Positions 41,518 to 50,124 of a stretch of DNA of 64,000 nucleotides are shown here, one piece after another. Below the pieces are notes generated by a model. The model did no database searches and was not told the DNA's origin. It saw nothing but the letters and a program-made list of their open reading frames with translations. Origin of the DNA: Agromyces kandeliae (lineage in GTDB: Bacteria > Actinomycetota > Actinomycetes > Actinomycetales > Microbacteriaceae); contig NZ_WKJD01000012.1 of NCBI RefSeq assembly GCF_009674665.1, positions 372,001 through 436,000 of the forward strand, read 5' to 3'. Made by a program: the position numbers and the translations under genes. Each line of letters starts with the position of its first letter. Within the stretch, counting starts at the first letter, position 1.

Positions 41518-42809
41518 TGGCCGAGCAGGCGCCCGCGCCCGGGTCCCGCGACGGGATCAGCCGCCGCGGCATCCTCGGCCTGTTCGGCGCCGGCGCGGCG
41601 GGCGCGGTCGTCGGGGCCGCGGGCGGAGCCGGGACCGCGGTGGCGGTCACGGGCGCGTTCGGCGGGCCCGAGGCATCCGCCGCCTACGACTTCCACGGAA
41701 CTCACCAGGCGGGCATCACGACGCCGGCGCAGGACCGCCTGCACTTCGCCGCGTTCGACGTGAGCGACTCGCTCGACCGCGCAGGCCTCGTCGGACTGCT
41801 CGCCGACTGGACCGACGCGGCCGCCCGGCTCACGCAGGGACTCGAGGTCGAGGAGGGCGGCGCCGTCGGCGGGAGCGACCATGCGCCCCCGGCCGACACG
41901 GGCGAGGCGCTCGGGCTGCCTGCCGCGGGCCTCACGATCACCTTCGGGTTCGGCCCGACGCTGTTCGAGGACGCCGCGGGCGTCGACCGCTTCGGCATCG
42001 CCGCGCGCAGACCGCCCGCGCTTCAAGCGCTCCCGCGGTTCCAGGGCGACGCGCTGAAGGCGGAGTGGACCGGCGGCGACCTCTGCATCCAGGCGTGCGC
42101 CGACGACCCGCAGGTCGCCGTGCACGCGATCCGCAACCTCAGCCGCATCGCCTTCGGGCGCGCGAGCCTGCGCTGGTCGCAGCTCGGGTTCGGCCGCACG
42201 TCGTCGACGTCGACCTCGCAGTCGACGCCCCGCAACCTGTTCGGCTTCAAGGACGGCACCGCCAACGTGAAGGCCGAGGATGGCGAGGCGCTCGCCGAGC
42301 ACGTCTGGGTCGACGCGGCCGACGAGCCCGCGTGGCTCGCGGGCGGGTCGTACCTCGTGGCGCGCAAGATCCGCATGGTCATCGAGAACTGGGACCGCGT
42401 GCAGCTCGGCGAGCAGGAGCAGCTCGTGGGCCGTTCGAAGGGCGAGGGCGCGCCGCTGTCGGGCGGGACCGAGTTCGCGGAGCCCGACTTCGAGGCGACC
42501 GGCGCCACCGGCGCGCCGCTCATGGCCGCGACCTCGCACGTGCGCCTCGCCCACGCGGCGTCGAACGGCGGCGTGAGGATGCTGCGCCGCGGCTACAACT
42601 TCGTCGACGGCAACGACCAGCTCGGCCGCCTCGATGCGGGGCTGTTCTTCCTGTCGTTCCAGCGCTCGCCCGAGCAGTTCGTCACGGTGCAGCGGAGCCT
42701 CGCCTCGGACGGGCTGAACGAGTACCTGAAGCACGTCGGTTCGGCGATCTTCGCGGTGCCGGGTGGCATCCGGCCAGGTGAGCACGTGGGGCAGCCGCTC
42801 TTCGCCTGA
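41517..42809 (+). CDS. efeB: EfeB deferrochelatase/peroxidase (DyP-type, Tat-exported)
   Basis: 430 residues. Twin-arginine signal ISRRGILGLFG (RR at 16-17) followed by a hydrophobic stretch. DyP features: NLFGFKDGTAN (GxxDG motif), HVRLAH (proximal His), LRRGYNF (distal Arg). Haem enzyme exported folded; it extracts or oxidises iron for EfeO/U. The start overlaps the efeO stop (TGATG). A short hairpin at the 3' end separates it from the convergent MocR gene. Confidence 0.93.
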   Translation: MAEQAPAPGSRDGISRRGILGLFGAGAAGAVVGAAGGAGTAVAVTGAFGGPEASAAYDFHGTHQAGITTPAQDRLHFAAFDVSDSLDRAGLVGLLADWTDAAARLTQGLEVEEGGAVGGSDHAPPADTGEALGLPAAGLTITFGFGPTLFEDAAGVDRFGIAARRPPALQALPRFQGDALKAEWTGGDLCIQACADDPQVAVHAIRNLSRIAFGRASLRWSQLGFGRTSSTSTSQSTPRNLFGFKDGTANVKAEDGEALAEHVWVDAADEPAWLAGGSYLVARKIRMVIENWDRVQLGEQEQLVGRSKGEGAPLSGGTEFAEPDFEATGATGAPLMAATSHVRLAHAASNGGVRMLRRGYNFVDGNDQLGRLDAGLFFLSFQRSPEQFVTVQRSLASDGLNEYLKHVGSAIFAVPGGIRPGEHVGQPLFA

Positions 42810-42815
42810 CCCGCC

Positions 42816-42834
42816 GACGCCCGGCGCGGGCGTC
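42816..42834. terminator. Hairpin between convergent efeB and MocR genes
   Basis: GACGCCCG and CGGGCGTC form an 8-bp stem with a 3-base loop in the 23-base gap. It can act for both transcripts; no T-tract. Confidence 0.5.
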
Positions 42835-44293
42835 AGACGGGTGCCTCGAGGGCGGCGCGCACGCGCGCGAGCGCGTCGGCGAGCCGCGAGTCGGGCGGCG
42901 AGGCGTAGCCGAGCACGATCCCCGACGGGCCGGCGCCCGGCACGGCCGAGTACTCGGAGAGCGGTGCCACGAGGACCCCGTCGTCGGCGAGCCGGGTGAC
43001 GACCCGCGCGGCGACCTCGGGCGACGGCAACCCGACGACGGCGTGCAGCCCGCCGTCGAGGCCGGAGAGCGGGGCGCCGTCGATGCCGCCGAGGGCCTCG
43101 ACCACGAGCGTGCGGCGGTGCGCGTAGTCGCGCTTCGCCGCCGCGATGTGCCGTCGCACGGCGCCGGTCGCGAGCAGCTCGGTCATCGCCGCCTGCGCGA
43201 TGCCGGGCACGGGGCACGTCTCGTCGTCGCGGGCGGCGGCGACGGCGTCGCGCAGGCCGGGGTTCGCGGGCAGCACGAGGTAGCCGAGCCGCAGCCACGG
43301 CGTGAGCACCTTCGAGAAGCTGCCGATGAGCACCGCATGCCCCGAGCGGTCGAGCGAGGCGAGCGCGGGGAGCGGCGGCCCGACGTGGCGGAACTCGCTG
43401 TCGTAGTCGTCCTCGAGGACCAGTGCGTCGGATGCCTCGGCCCACTCGAGCAGCGCGAGCCGCGACGCGACCGGCAGCCGTCCGCCGAGCGGGTACTGGT
43501 GGCTCGGCGTCACGAGCACGGCATGGGGTGCGGGGCGGATGCCGCGGAGCGCGTCGACCTCGATGCCGTCGCGGTCGACCGGCACCGCGACCGTCTCGAG
43601 CGCGCCGCGGCGGACGAGCACGCGCCGCGCCGAGGGGTAGCCGGGATGCTCGACGGCGACGCGCGGGGTCCCCTCGACGAGGATCCGCAGCGCGGTCGCG
43701 AGGAGCGCCACGGCGTCGCTGGTGCCTGCGGTGACGACGATGTCGTCGGGCGAGCAGGTCACGCCTCGGGCGTGCCGCAGGTGCTCGGCGATCTCGGCGC
43801 GGAGGCGCGGTGCGCCGAAGTCGGGTTCGGTGTCGTCGGGCACGGCGTCGCGCGCGGCGGCGCGCCATGCCGCGCGCCACGCGCGCTCGTCGAGCCTCGC
43901 CGTCGACGGCCGGCCGGGCCGGAGGTCGAGCGCCGCACCGCGCTCGGTGATGGTGGTCCCCGCGGGTCCGGCGGCCTCCCGGACCGCAGCGACCGTCGAC
44001 ACGGGGGCCTCGACCGCGGGGGTGGGCGCCGCCGTCGGGGGTGTCGCGAGCGGTGCGACGCGGGTCGGCGCGCCCTGGCGCACCTCGAGGTAGCCCTCGC
44101 CGGCGAGCTGGTCGTAGGCGGCGACGACCGAGCTGCGGGCGACGCCGAGCTCGGCTGCGAGCGACCTCGTGGAGGGCAGCGGGTCGCCGGTCCGCAGCAG
44201 CCCGGTGAGGATGCCGCGGCGGAGCCCGTCGACGAGCTGCACGCCGAGCGGACGCGCGTCGTCGCGGTCGATGGTGAGCAGCGGTCCGTCCAT
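42833..44293 (-). CDS. MocR-type (GntR/aminotransferase) regulator, PdxR-like
   Basis: 486 residues. N-terminal GntR helix-turn-helix (LLRTGDPLPSTRSLAAELGVARSSVVAAYDQLAGEGYLEVR), linker about 75-115, and an aminotransferase-like domain with the PLP Lys in GSFSKVLTPWLRLGY and with EDDYDSEFRH. Such proteins sense PLP or amino donors and often activate pdx genes. It is divergent from a PPOX-fold gene, and the direct repeats between them are typical MocR sites. ATG at 44293 after GGAGGATG. Confidence 0.9.
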   Translation of the reverse strand: MDGPLLTIDRDDARPLGVQLVDGLRRGILTGLLRTGDPLPSTRSLAAELGVARSSVVAAYDQLAGEGYLEVRQGAPTRVAPLATPPTAAPTPAVEAPVSTVAAVREAAGPAGTTITERGAALDLRPGRPSTARLDERAWRAAWRAAARDAVPDDTEPDFGAPRLRAEIAEHLRHARGVTCSPDDIVVTAGTSDAVALLATALRILVEGTPRVAVEHPGYPSARRVLVRRGALETVAVPVDRDGIEVDALRGIRPAPHAVLVTPSHQYPLGGRLPVASRLALLEWAEASDALVLEDDYDSEFRHVGPPLPALASLDRSGHAVLIGSFSKVLTPWLRLGYLVLPANPGLRDAVAAARDDETCPVPGIAQAAMTELLATGAVRRHIAAAKRDYAHRRTLVVEALGGIDGAPLSGLDGGLHAVVGLPSPEVAARVVTRLADDGVLVAPLSEYSAVPGAGPSGIVLGYASPPDSRLADALARVRAALEAPV

Positions 44294-44303
44294 CGCATCC
44301 TCC

Positions 44304-44339
44304 ACTGGACTGCTCGAATGAACGAGAACTGGTCTGCTC
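44304..44339. promoter_or_regulatory. Direct-repeat operator of the MocR regulator
   Basis: Two copies of ACTGG-W-CTGCTC at 44304-44315 and 44328-44339, 24 bases apart (two turns of the helix), in the divergent intergenic gap. Direct repeats on one face are characteristic of MocR/PdxR binding. A further ACTGG occurs at 44362-44366. Confidence 0.6.
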
Positions 44340-44358
44340 ACCATACCAGCTTCGCGCG

Positions 44359-44364
44359 CACACT
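44359..44364 (+). promoter_or_regulatory. -10-like box (CACACT) of the PPOX gene
   Basis: Six bases before the ATG at 44371, as at 3234-3239 and 30303-30308. Confidence 0.45.
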
Positions 44365-44370
44365 GGTCGC

Positions 44371-45090
44371 ATGACCAGCACCCCGAACCCCTCCGCCGGC
44401 CCCGCAGCTCCGGTCCGCCGCATCCGCCGCCTGCCCGACCGCGAGACCGTCGACCGGTTCGCACTCCACGAGCTCCTCGACGCCGAACTCGTCGGACACC
44501 TCGCGGTCGTCGCGGGGGGAGTGCCGGTCGTGGTCCCGATGGGCTACGCGCGCGTCGGCGAGCACGTCGTGCTGCACGGCTCGACCGGGGGAGGGTTCGC
44601 GCTCCGCGCGGCATCCACCCGCACGCCGGTCGCCTTCGCCGTGACCTCCCTCGACGGCCTCGTCTACGCGCGATCGCTGTTCGACAGCTCGATGAACTAC
44701 CGCAGTGCGACCGTGCAGGGCGTGCTCGAGCCGGTGCCTGACGACGAGGCGGATGCCGCGCTGCTCGCGCTGTCCGAGCGGCTCATGCCGGGGCGCGCGG
44801 CGGAGGTGCGCGGCATGCGGCGCAAGGAGGTCGCCGCGACGCGCGTGCTCCGGCTCGCGCTCGACGACGTCGTCATGAAGCAGCGCTCGGGCGGGCCCTC
44901 CGAGGAGCCCGACGACGGCGAGGACCATGCGGCCTGGGCCGGCGTCGTGCCGCTCGTACGCCGATGGGCCGCGCCGATCGCCTCAGGGCTCACGCCTCCG
45001 GGCACGCCCGTGCCCGAATCGGTGCGCGCGCTGACGACGGCGCAATCGCCTCCGGCCACGCTCGACGAGGCGTCGGAGCCGGCCGCCTGA
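44371..45090 (+). CDS. PPOX-fold (FMN-binding) protein divergent from MocR
   Basis: 239 residues. The core 30-150 is the split-barrel flavin fold (ELLDAELVGHLAVVAGGVPVVVPMGYARVGEHVVLHG, SVLF-like VYARSLFDSSMNYRSATVQG). The C-terminal ~60 residues are Pro/Ala-rich. Its divergence from a PdxR-like regulator suggests a vitamin B6 or related role, but a true pyridoxamine-phosphate oxidase has a different signature. No Shine-Dalgarno; leaderless pattern. Confidence 0.82.
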   Translation: MTSTPNPSAGPAAPVRRIRRLPDRETVDRFALHELLDAELVGHLAVVAGGVPVVVPMGYARVGEHVVLHGSTGGGFALRAASTRTPVAFAVTSLDGLVYARSLFDSSMNYRSATVQGVLEPVPDDEADAALLALSERLMPGRAAEVRGMRRKEVAATRVLRLALDDVVMKQRSGGPSEEPDDGEDHAAWAGVVPLVRRWAAPIASGLTPPGTPVPESVRALTTAQSPPATLDEASEPAA

Positions 45091-45240
45091 GGGCACCGGG
45101 CCGGAACCTCGGCCCCGAATACGCAGAACTGCCGATGGGCGAGGGATGGCTCAGGGAGCACCATCGTCGCATCGGATGGGTGCGGCCCGGACACCAGGAC
45201 CACATCGAGACCCCAAGGAAGACACGGAAGGAGGTGCGTG

Positions 45241-45351
45241 ATGTTCGCAGCGATGCTCATGCTCGGGCTCGTCACGGCATGGGCCGTGACCGCGTCGGTG
45301 ATCCAGTTCCGCAAGGACGGATACCACCGCATGCCCACCCTGTCGCACTGA
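45241..45351 (+). CDS. 36-residue putative membrane microprotein
   Basis: ATG at 45241 preceded by GGAAGGAGGTG, one of the best ribosome sites in the window. The peptide reads MFAAMLMLGLVTAWAVTASV, then IQFRKDGYHRMPTLSH: one helix followed by a basic tail. It lies alone between the PPOX gene and the 61-residue ORF, and a bulged hairpin follows. No family recognised; the strong translation signal is the main support. Confidence 0.6.
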   Translation: MFAAMLMLGLVTAWAVTASVIQFRKDGYHRMPTLSH

Positions 45352-45385
45352 GGTCGGATCGACCCGGACATCCGCATCCGACCGA

Positions 45386-45417
45386 GCGGGGCCCTGAGGC
45401 CACCTCAGCGGCCCCGC
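45386..45417 (+). terminator. Bulged GC hairpin after the microprotein gene
   Basis: GCGGGGCCCTGAGG and CCTCAGCGGCCCCGC pair with one bulged base around a 3-base loop, 35 bases after the stop. Probable terminator or attenuating structure before the next small ORF. Confidence 0.5.
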
Positions 45418-45501
45418 ACCACGGAAATAGGGACATCTCCCGATGAACCCGGGCCACCTCAGGGAGGAGTCTCGGACCATCACCCAGACCAGGAGGAGAC
45501 C

Positions 45502-45687
45502 ATGGACTACTCAGCGGGATTCGTCGCACAGCAGGTGCACGAGGTGAACCTGCTCGGCGCCGAGCAGCGGATCGCGCACGCGCGGGCCGCGGCCGAGCGC
45601 GAGGCCGAGTCGCCCGTCGTGGGTCGCAGCGCCCGCCGCGTCCGTGCGCCGCACCGCCGCTTCCACCTGCCGCAGTTCGCGCGGTGA
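45502..45687 (+). CDS. 61-residue basic hypothetical protein
   Basis: Starts MDYSAGFVAQQVHEVNLLGAE, ends with a very basic tail RSARRVRAPHRRFHLPQFAR. ATG preceded by CCAGGAGGAGACC. No family recognised. The amphipathic N-terminus and Arg-rich C-terminus could bind nucleic acid or membrane. It ends 119 bases before the LuxR regulator and may share its control. Confidence 0.55.
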   Translation: MDYSAGFVAQQVHEVNLLGAEQRIAHARAAAEREAESPVVGRSARRVRAPHRRFHLPQFAR

Positions 45688-45806
45688 TCCCGATCACCCA
45701 GCGCGGCGCGGCGGAGCGATCGGCGGGCGCCGCCGGATCCGCGGACACCACGTCACGGCGTCGGCCCGACGGGGCCGGCGCCGTTGTCGTGGGTGCGTGG
45801 GACGAT

Positions 45807-48776
45807 ATGAGTGTGACCAGCTCTTCGTCGAGCCCCACGATGATCGCCCGCGACGCCGAGCTCGAGTGGCTCAACAGTCTCCTCGATGCCGTGCGCGTCG
45901 GCACGCCCGCGACGGCGGTGATCGGCGGCGAGGCCGGCATCGGCAAGTCCCGTCTCGTGTCCGAGTTCATGGCGGGGCTCGGGCCCGATGTCCGACTCGT
46001 GCTCGGGCAGTGCGTCGACCTCGGCGACGTCGCAGCGCCCTATGCGCCGGTGAAGGGTGCACTCCGGCAGCTCGTCGCCCAGGTCGGCGCGGAGGGCGCG
46101 CTCGACGCCGTCGGCCCGGGTCGTGCGGCGCTCATCGCGCTGCTGCCCGAGCTCGCGGCATCCGACGCCGTGACGTCGGGCGAGATCGTGATCACGCCCG
46201 GCGGTGCCGGGAGCGGCCAGCTCCACGAGGCCGTCGCGGTGCTGCTCGAGACCCTGTCGCGCGACCTCCCGATCGTCCTCGTCATCGAGGACCTGCACTG
46301 GGCGGATGCCGCGACGCTGGCGCTGCTGCGCTTCCTGCTCCGCTCGCTGGGCTCGGGTCGCCTGCTCATGCTGCTGACCTATCGCACCGACGACGTCACC
46401 CGGGGGCATCCGCTCCGCCTGTTCCTCTCCGAGGCCGAGCGCGACCGGTGGGTCGAGCGGCGGGAACTCGAGCGACTGAACGAGAGCGAGGTCCGTGCAC
46501 TGGTCGCCACGCTCATCGACGACGAGGCGCCGAGCGACCGCGTGCTCGAGACCGTGTTCCGCCGCAGCGACGGCGTGCCGTTCTTCGTCGAGGAACTCGT
46601 GGGCATCGACGGGTGCCGCGACGAGGGCTTCGTGCCCGGGACGCTCCGCGACCTGCTGCTCGCCCGCTACGAGCGGCTCTCCGACGACGCGCAGGAACTG
46701 CTGCGGCTGCTCTCGACCGGCGGCGTGCGCGTGCCGCACGCCCTGCTCGCCGCGGTGTACCGGGGCGGCGACGAGGAGCTCGAGGCGGCCGCCCGTGAGG
46801 CCGTCACCTACGGCGTCCTCGTCATCGACGGCGACGACTACGCGTTCCGCCACGCGCTCGTCCGCGAGGCGATCCTCGCCGACCTCCTCCCGGGCGAGCG
46901 CGCCCGGTTCCACGCACGCTATGCCGAGGCGTACGAGGCGCAGGCCGCGGCCGCCGCGGGCGGGCGCCGCCTCGCCGCCGAGATCTCGTACCACTGGCTG
47001 GGCGCGCGCGACCCGGTCCGGGCCTTCCCCGCGACGATCCAGGCCATGCGCGAGGCGCGGGCCGCGGTCGCCTACGCGACGTCCGCGCAGCTCGGCGAGC
47101 GCGCCCTCGAGCTGTGGGAGACGGTCCCCGACGCCGAGCGGATCGCGGGGATGACCAAGCTCGAGCTGATGGGCCGAACCGCGTCGCAGCTCCGCCACGC
47201 CGGCGAGGGCGAACGCAGCCTCGCCCTGGTGAAGCTGGCGCTCGCCGAGTGCCCGCGAAGCGACCCGCAGTACCCGAGGCTGCTGCGCGACAAGGCGCTC
47301 TACCAGGCGAACATGGGCCGCGGCGGCTCCATCGCCATGCTCGAGGAGGCGCTCGCCGCGATCCCCGACGAGGGCGCCGACGAGGTCCGTGCGACGGTGA
47401 TGACCGGGCTCGCCGGGCGGCTCATGATCGAGGCGCGCATCGACGAGTCCGTCGAGATGGCCGACGCCGCGTACGAGCTCGCCAGCGCCATCGGGTCGGC
47501 ACGCTACGCCTCCGTCGCCATGAACATCAGCGCGGTCAGCCGCGCCTCGCGCGGCGAGGTCGACCGGGCGCTCGTCGACATCGAGCGGGCGCGAGAGCTC
47601 GCCGACGGAGACGGTGCCGCGCTGCTCCGGTACTGGGTCAACGCGTCCGACCTCCGCTACCTCGTCGGCGACTTCCCCGAGGCCGTCCGGCTCGCCGAGG
47701 AGGGGCTCGCGCGTGCCCGCGCGCAGGGCGTCGAGCGCAGTTCGGGCGTGATCCTCGCCTCGAACGCGGTCGACCCGCTGTTCGCGCTCGGCGAGTGGGA
47801 GCGCGCCGACGCCCTCATCGAGCGCGCGCTCGCGCTCGACCCGCCCGGGCCGGTCCGCACCTACCTCGAGCGTGCGAAGCTCTGGGCGCTGGTCTGGCGC
47901 GGCGATGCGGAGCACGCTGCCGAGGCCTTCCGCCGGCTCCGCCCCGCGATGGGGCCCGTGATGCAGGTCGAGATGCAGACCCGGCTGGCGGTCGGTCGCG
48001 TGGCCGTCGAGATCGGGCTCGCGGTCGGCGACCTGTCGCAGGCCTGGCGCGACGGGCGCGGCGTGCTGCACGAGGAGGTGCTGCCGCTCGCCGGCTACGC
48101 CGAGCCTCTGCTGTGGGCGCTCGCGCGGGTGATCGCCGCGGTGCGCGCCGACCCGGCACTGGTCTCCGAGGCCGAGGCCGCCGAGATCGTCGGCGCCGAG
48201 TCCGACGTGCGAGCGCTCATGGCGCGGCTGTCGTTCTGGCCGACGCATCCGATCTGGAAGGCCTTCGTCGACGCCGAGCTGACCCCGACCGAAGCGGCGT
48301 GGCGGGAGGCCGCGGAGCGCGCCACGGCCGAGACCGCCCCCAGGTTCCTCAGGCCGTACGCCCTGCTCCGCCTGGGCGAGGCGCTCCTCGATGCGGGCGA
48401 TCGCCAGGCCGCGCGCGACATGCTCAAGGAGGCGTTCGACGGTGCGGTCGACGGCGGCGTCACGGCCGTGCAGACGCGCACCGCCCGCGTCGCGATGCAG
48501 GCGGGCCTCGCGCTCGACGGAGCGACGCACCGCGACACCCGGCAGGGTGCGGCGGGCGTCGCCGGAGCGGACGAACCGGCCGACGCGGTCGCCGAGCTGA
48601 CCGCGCGCGAACGCCAGGTGCTCGACCTCATCGCCGAGGGCCTCAGCAACCGGCAGATCGGCGAACGGCTCTACATCAGCGGGAAGACGGCGAGCGTGCA
48701 CGTCTCGGCGATCCTGCGCAAGCTCGGCGCGTCGAGTCGCACCGAGGCGGTCTACCTGGCGCGCGCGACCCGCTGA
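45807..48776 (+). CDS. Large STAND/LAL-type LuxR transcriptional regulator
   Basis: 989 residues. N-terminal AAA ATPase with Walker A GGEAGIGKSR (residue about 40) and Walker B VLVIEDLHWAD (about 157). A long helical, TPR-like middle (330-900) follows. The C-terminal LuxR helix-turn-helix LTARERQVLDLIAEGLSNRQIGERLYISGKTASVHVSAILRKLG ends the protein. These large ATP-binding LuxR (LAL) activators respond to unknown ligands. ATG at 45807; a GTG at 45813 is six bases after GACGAT and could be the true leaderless start. Confidence 0.9.
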   Translation: MSVTSSSSSPTMIARDAELEWLNSLLDAVRVGTPATAVIGGEAGIGKSRLVSEFMAGLGPDVRLVLGQCVDLGDVAAPYAPVKGALRQLVAQVGAEGALDAVGPGRAALIALLPELAASDAVTSGEIVITPGGAGSGQLHEAVAVLLETLSRDLPIVLVIEDLHWADAATLALLRFLLRSLGSGRLLMLLTYRTDDVTRGHPLRLFLSEAERDRWVERRELERLNESEVRALVATLIDDEAPSDRVLETVFRRSDGVPFFVEELVGIDGCRDEGFVPGTLRDLLLARYERLSDDAQELLRLLSTGGVRVPHALLAAVYRGGDEELEAAAREAVTYGVLVIDGDDYAFRHALVREAILADLLPGERARFHARYAEAYEAQAAAAAGGRRLAAEISYHWLGARDPVRAFPATIQAMREARAAVAYATSAQLGERALELWETVPDAERIAGMTKLELMGRTASQLRHAGEGERSLALVKLALAECPRSDPQYPRLLRDKALYQANMGRGGSIAMLEEALAAIPDEGADEVRATVMTGLAGRLMIEARIDESVEMADAAYELASAIGSARYASVAMNISAVSRASRGEVDRALVDIERARELADGDGAALLRYWVNASDLRYLVGDFPEAVRLAEEGLARARAQGVERSSGVILASNAVDPLFALGEWERADALIERALALDPPGPVRTYLERAKLWALVWRGDAEHAAEAFRRLRPAMGPVMQVEMQTRLAVGRVAVEIGLAVGDLSQAWRDGRGVLHEEVLPLAGYAEPLLWALARVIAAVRADPALVSEAEAAEIVGAESDVRALMARLSFWPTHPIWKAFVDAELTPTEAAWREAAERATAETAPRFLRPYALLRLGEALLDAGDRQAARDMLKEAFDGAVDGGVTAVQTRTARVAMQAGLALDGATHRDTRQGAAGVAGADEPADAVAELTARERQVLDLIAEGLSNRQIGERLYISGKTASVHVSAILRKLGASSRTEAVYLARATR

Positions 48777-48869
48777 CGCGGCGTCGGCTCGCCGGGCGGG
48801 TCGCGACTACGAGGCGGTTCCCAGCGCCCGGCGATAGCGTGGAGGCACCGAACCGAGGAGCAGCGACGC

Positions 48870-49409
48870 ATGACCGAGCTCGAGACGATCCCGTTCCGCA
48901 CGATGTCCGGCGAGACCCGCACGCTGGGCGACTGGGCCGGCCAGGTCAGGCTCGTCGTGAACGTCGCCTCGCGCTGCGGGCTCGCCCCGCAGTACGAGCA
49001 GCTCGAGGAGCTCCAGCGCACCTACGCCGACCGCGGCTTCACGGTGCTCGGCTTCCCGAGCAACCAGTTCCTGCAGGAGCTCTCCTCCAACGACGCGATC
49101 AGCGAGTACTGCCGGTCCACGTGGGGCATCACCTTCCCGATCCTCGACCGGGTGAGGGTCAACGGCCGCAGCGAGCACCCGCTCTACACCGAGCTGAAGC
49201 AGACGGCGGATGCCTCCGGCAGGGCCGGCCGCGTCGTGTGGAACTTCGAGAAGTTCCTCGTGCTCCCCGACGGCGAGGTCCGTCGGTTCCGTCCGACCAC
49301 GGTGCCCGACGACCCGGCGATCATCGCCGCGATCGAGGCCGCCCTTCCCGACGGCGCGAGCCGCGGCCGCGGGCCGAACGCCGAGGCCGGCCGGACCGCG
49401 GCCGACTGA
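48870..49409 (+). CDS. Glutathione-peroxidase-family thiol peroxidase
   Basis: 179 residues. Conserved motifs: NVASRCGLAPQY (peroxidatic Cys, not selenocysteine), GFPSNQFLQE (Gln) and VVWNFEKFLV (Trp/Asn). Bacterial Cys enzymes usually use thioredoxin or mycothiol rather than glutathione. Cytosolic. The 20-residue acidic/Arg tail is outside the fold. ATG after GAGGAGC. The DUF2461 gene follows 11 bases later, so an operon is likely. Confidence 0.9.
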   Translation: MTELETIPFRTMSGETRTLGDWAGQVRLVVNVASRCGLAPQYEQLEELQRTYADRGFTVLGFPSNQFLQELSSNDAISEYCRSTWGITFPILDRVRVNGRSEHPLYTELKQTADASGRAGRVVWNFEKFLVLPDGEVRRFRPTTVPDDPAIIAAIEAALPDGASRGRGPNAEAGRTAAD

Positions 49410-49420
49410 CCGGGCGCATC

Positions 49421-50092
49421 ATGACCGCCGATCGTCCGGCGCCAGGATCCGCCGCTCCCGGTGACCCGTTCGCGCCCGACGAGCGACTGTTCGGGCCCCA
49501 GGCGTTCGCGTTCTACGCCGAGCTCGAAGCGCACAACTCGCGCGACTGGTGGCAGGCGCATCGCTCCGACTACGAGCGTCACGTCCGGCTGCCGCTCGAA
49601 CGGCTCGCCGCGATCGCGGGAGAACGCTACGGTCCGGCGAAGGTGTTCCGGCCGAACCGCGACGTCCGCTTCAGCGCCGACAAGTCCCCATACAAGCTGA
49701 ACGGCGCGATGACCGCGGGCCGGGTCGGCGGCGTCTACGTGTCCATCTCCGCGGAGGGGTTGCACGCCGGGGGCGGGCTCTACGAACCGTCCCGCGCCCA
49801 GTTGCAGCGCGCACGCGAGGCGATCGCCGCCGACGGTCCGGCCGCGGTCGAGCTCGACGCGATCGTCCGGTCGCTCGGGGAGCGCGGGCTCGAGCTCGCC
49901 GGCCCGTTCCTCAAGACCGCGCCGCGCGGGTTCGATCGCGAGCACCCGCGCATCGAGCTGCTGCGGATGACGCACTTCGCCGGTCTCGGCACCCTCCCGC
50001 CCGAGGCGGTCATGGGCGACGTCGATCGCATCTGGCACGCGGTCGAGCCGCTGCTCGACTGGGTCGGGACGCACGCCGAGCCCGCGGTCTGA
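49421..50092 (+). CDS. DUF2461 family protein
   Basis: 223 residues. FAFYAELEAHNSRDWWQAHRSDYERHVRLPLERL and FRPNRDVRFSADKSPYKLN are the family motifs. Function unknown, found in many bacteria. The ATG at 49421 is the first reasonable start; the 20-residue N-terminal extension is Pro/Ala rich. Convergent with pepA at a 32-base gap. Confidence 0.87.
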   Translation: MTADRPAPGSAAPGDPFAPDERLFGPQAFAFYAELEAHNSRDWWQAHRSDYERHVRLPLERLAAIAGERYGPAKVFRPNRDVRFSADKSPYKLNGAMTAGRVGGVYVSISAEGLHAGGGLYEPSRAQLQRAREAIAADGPAAVELDAIVRSLGERGLELAGPFLKTAPRGFDREHPRIELLRMTHFAGLGTLPPEAVMGDVDRIWHAVEPLLDWVGTHAEPAV

Positions 50093-50124
50093 GGCCGACG
50101 GGGCGGTCGTCTCCGTGGCATCCG

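Noticed and set aside
45753-48701. A 982-codon minus-strand frame opposite the LuxR regulator
   Set aside because: The plus frame has Walker motifs and a LuxR HTH; the minus frame is low-complexity and motif-free.
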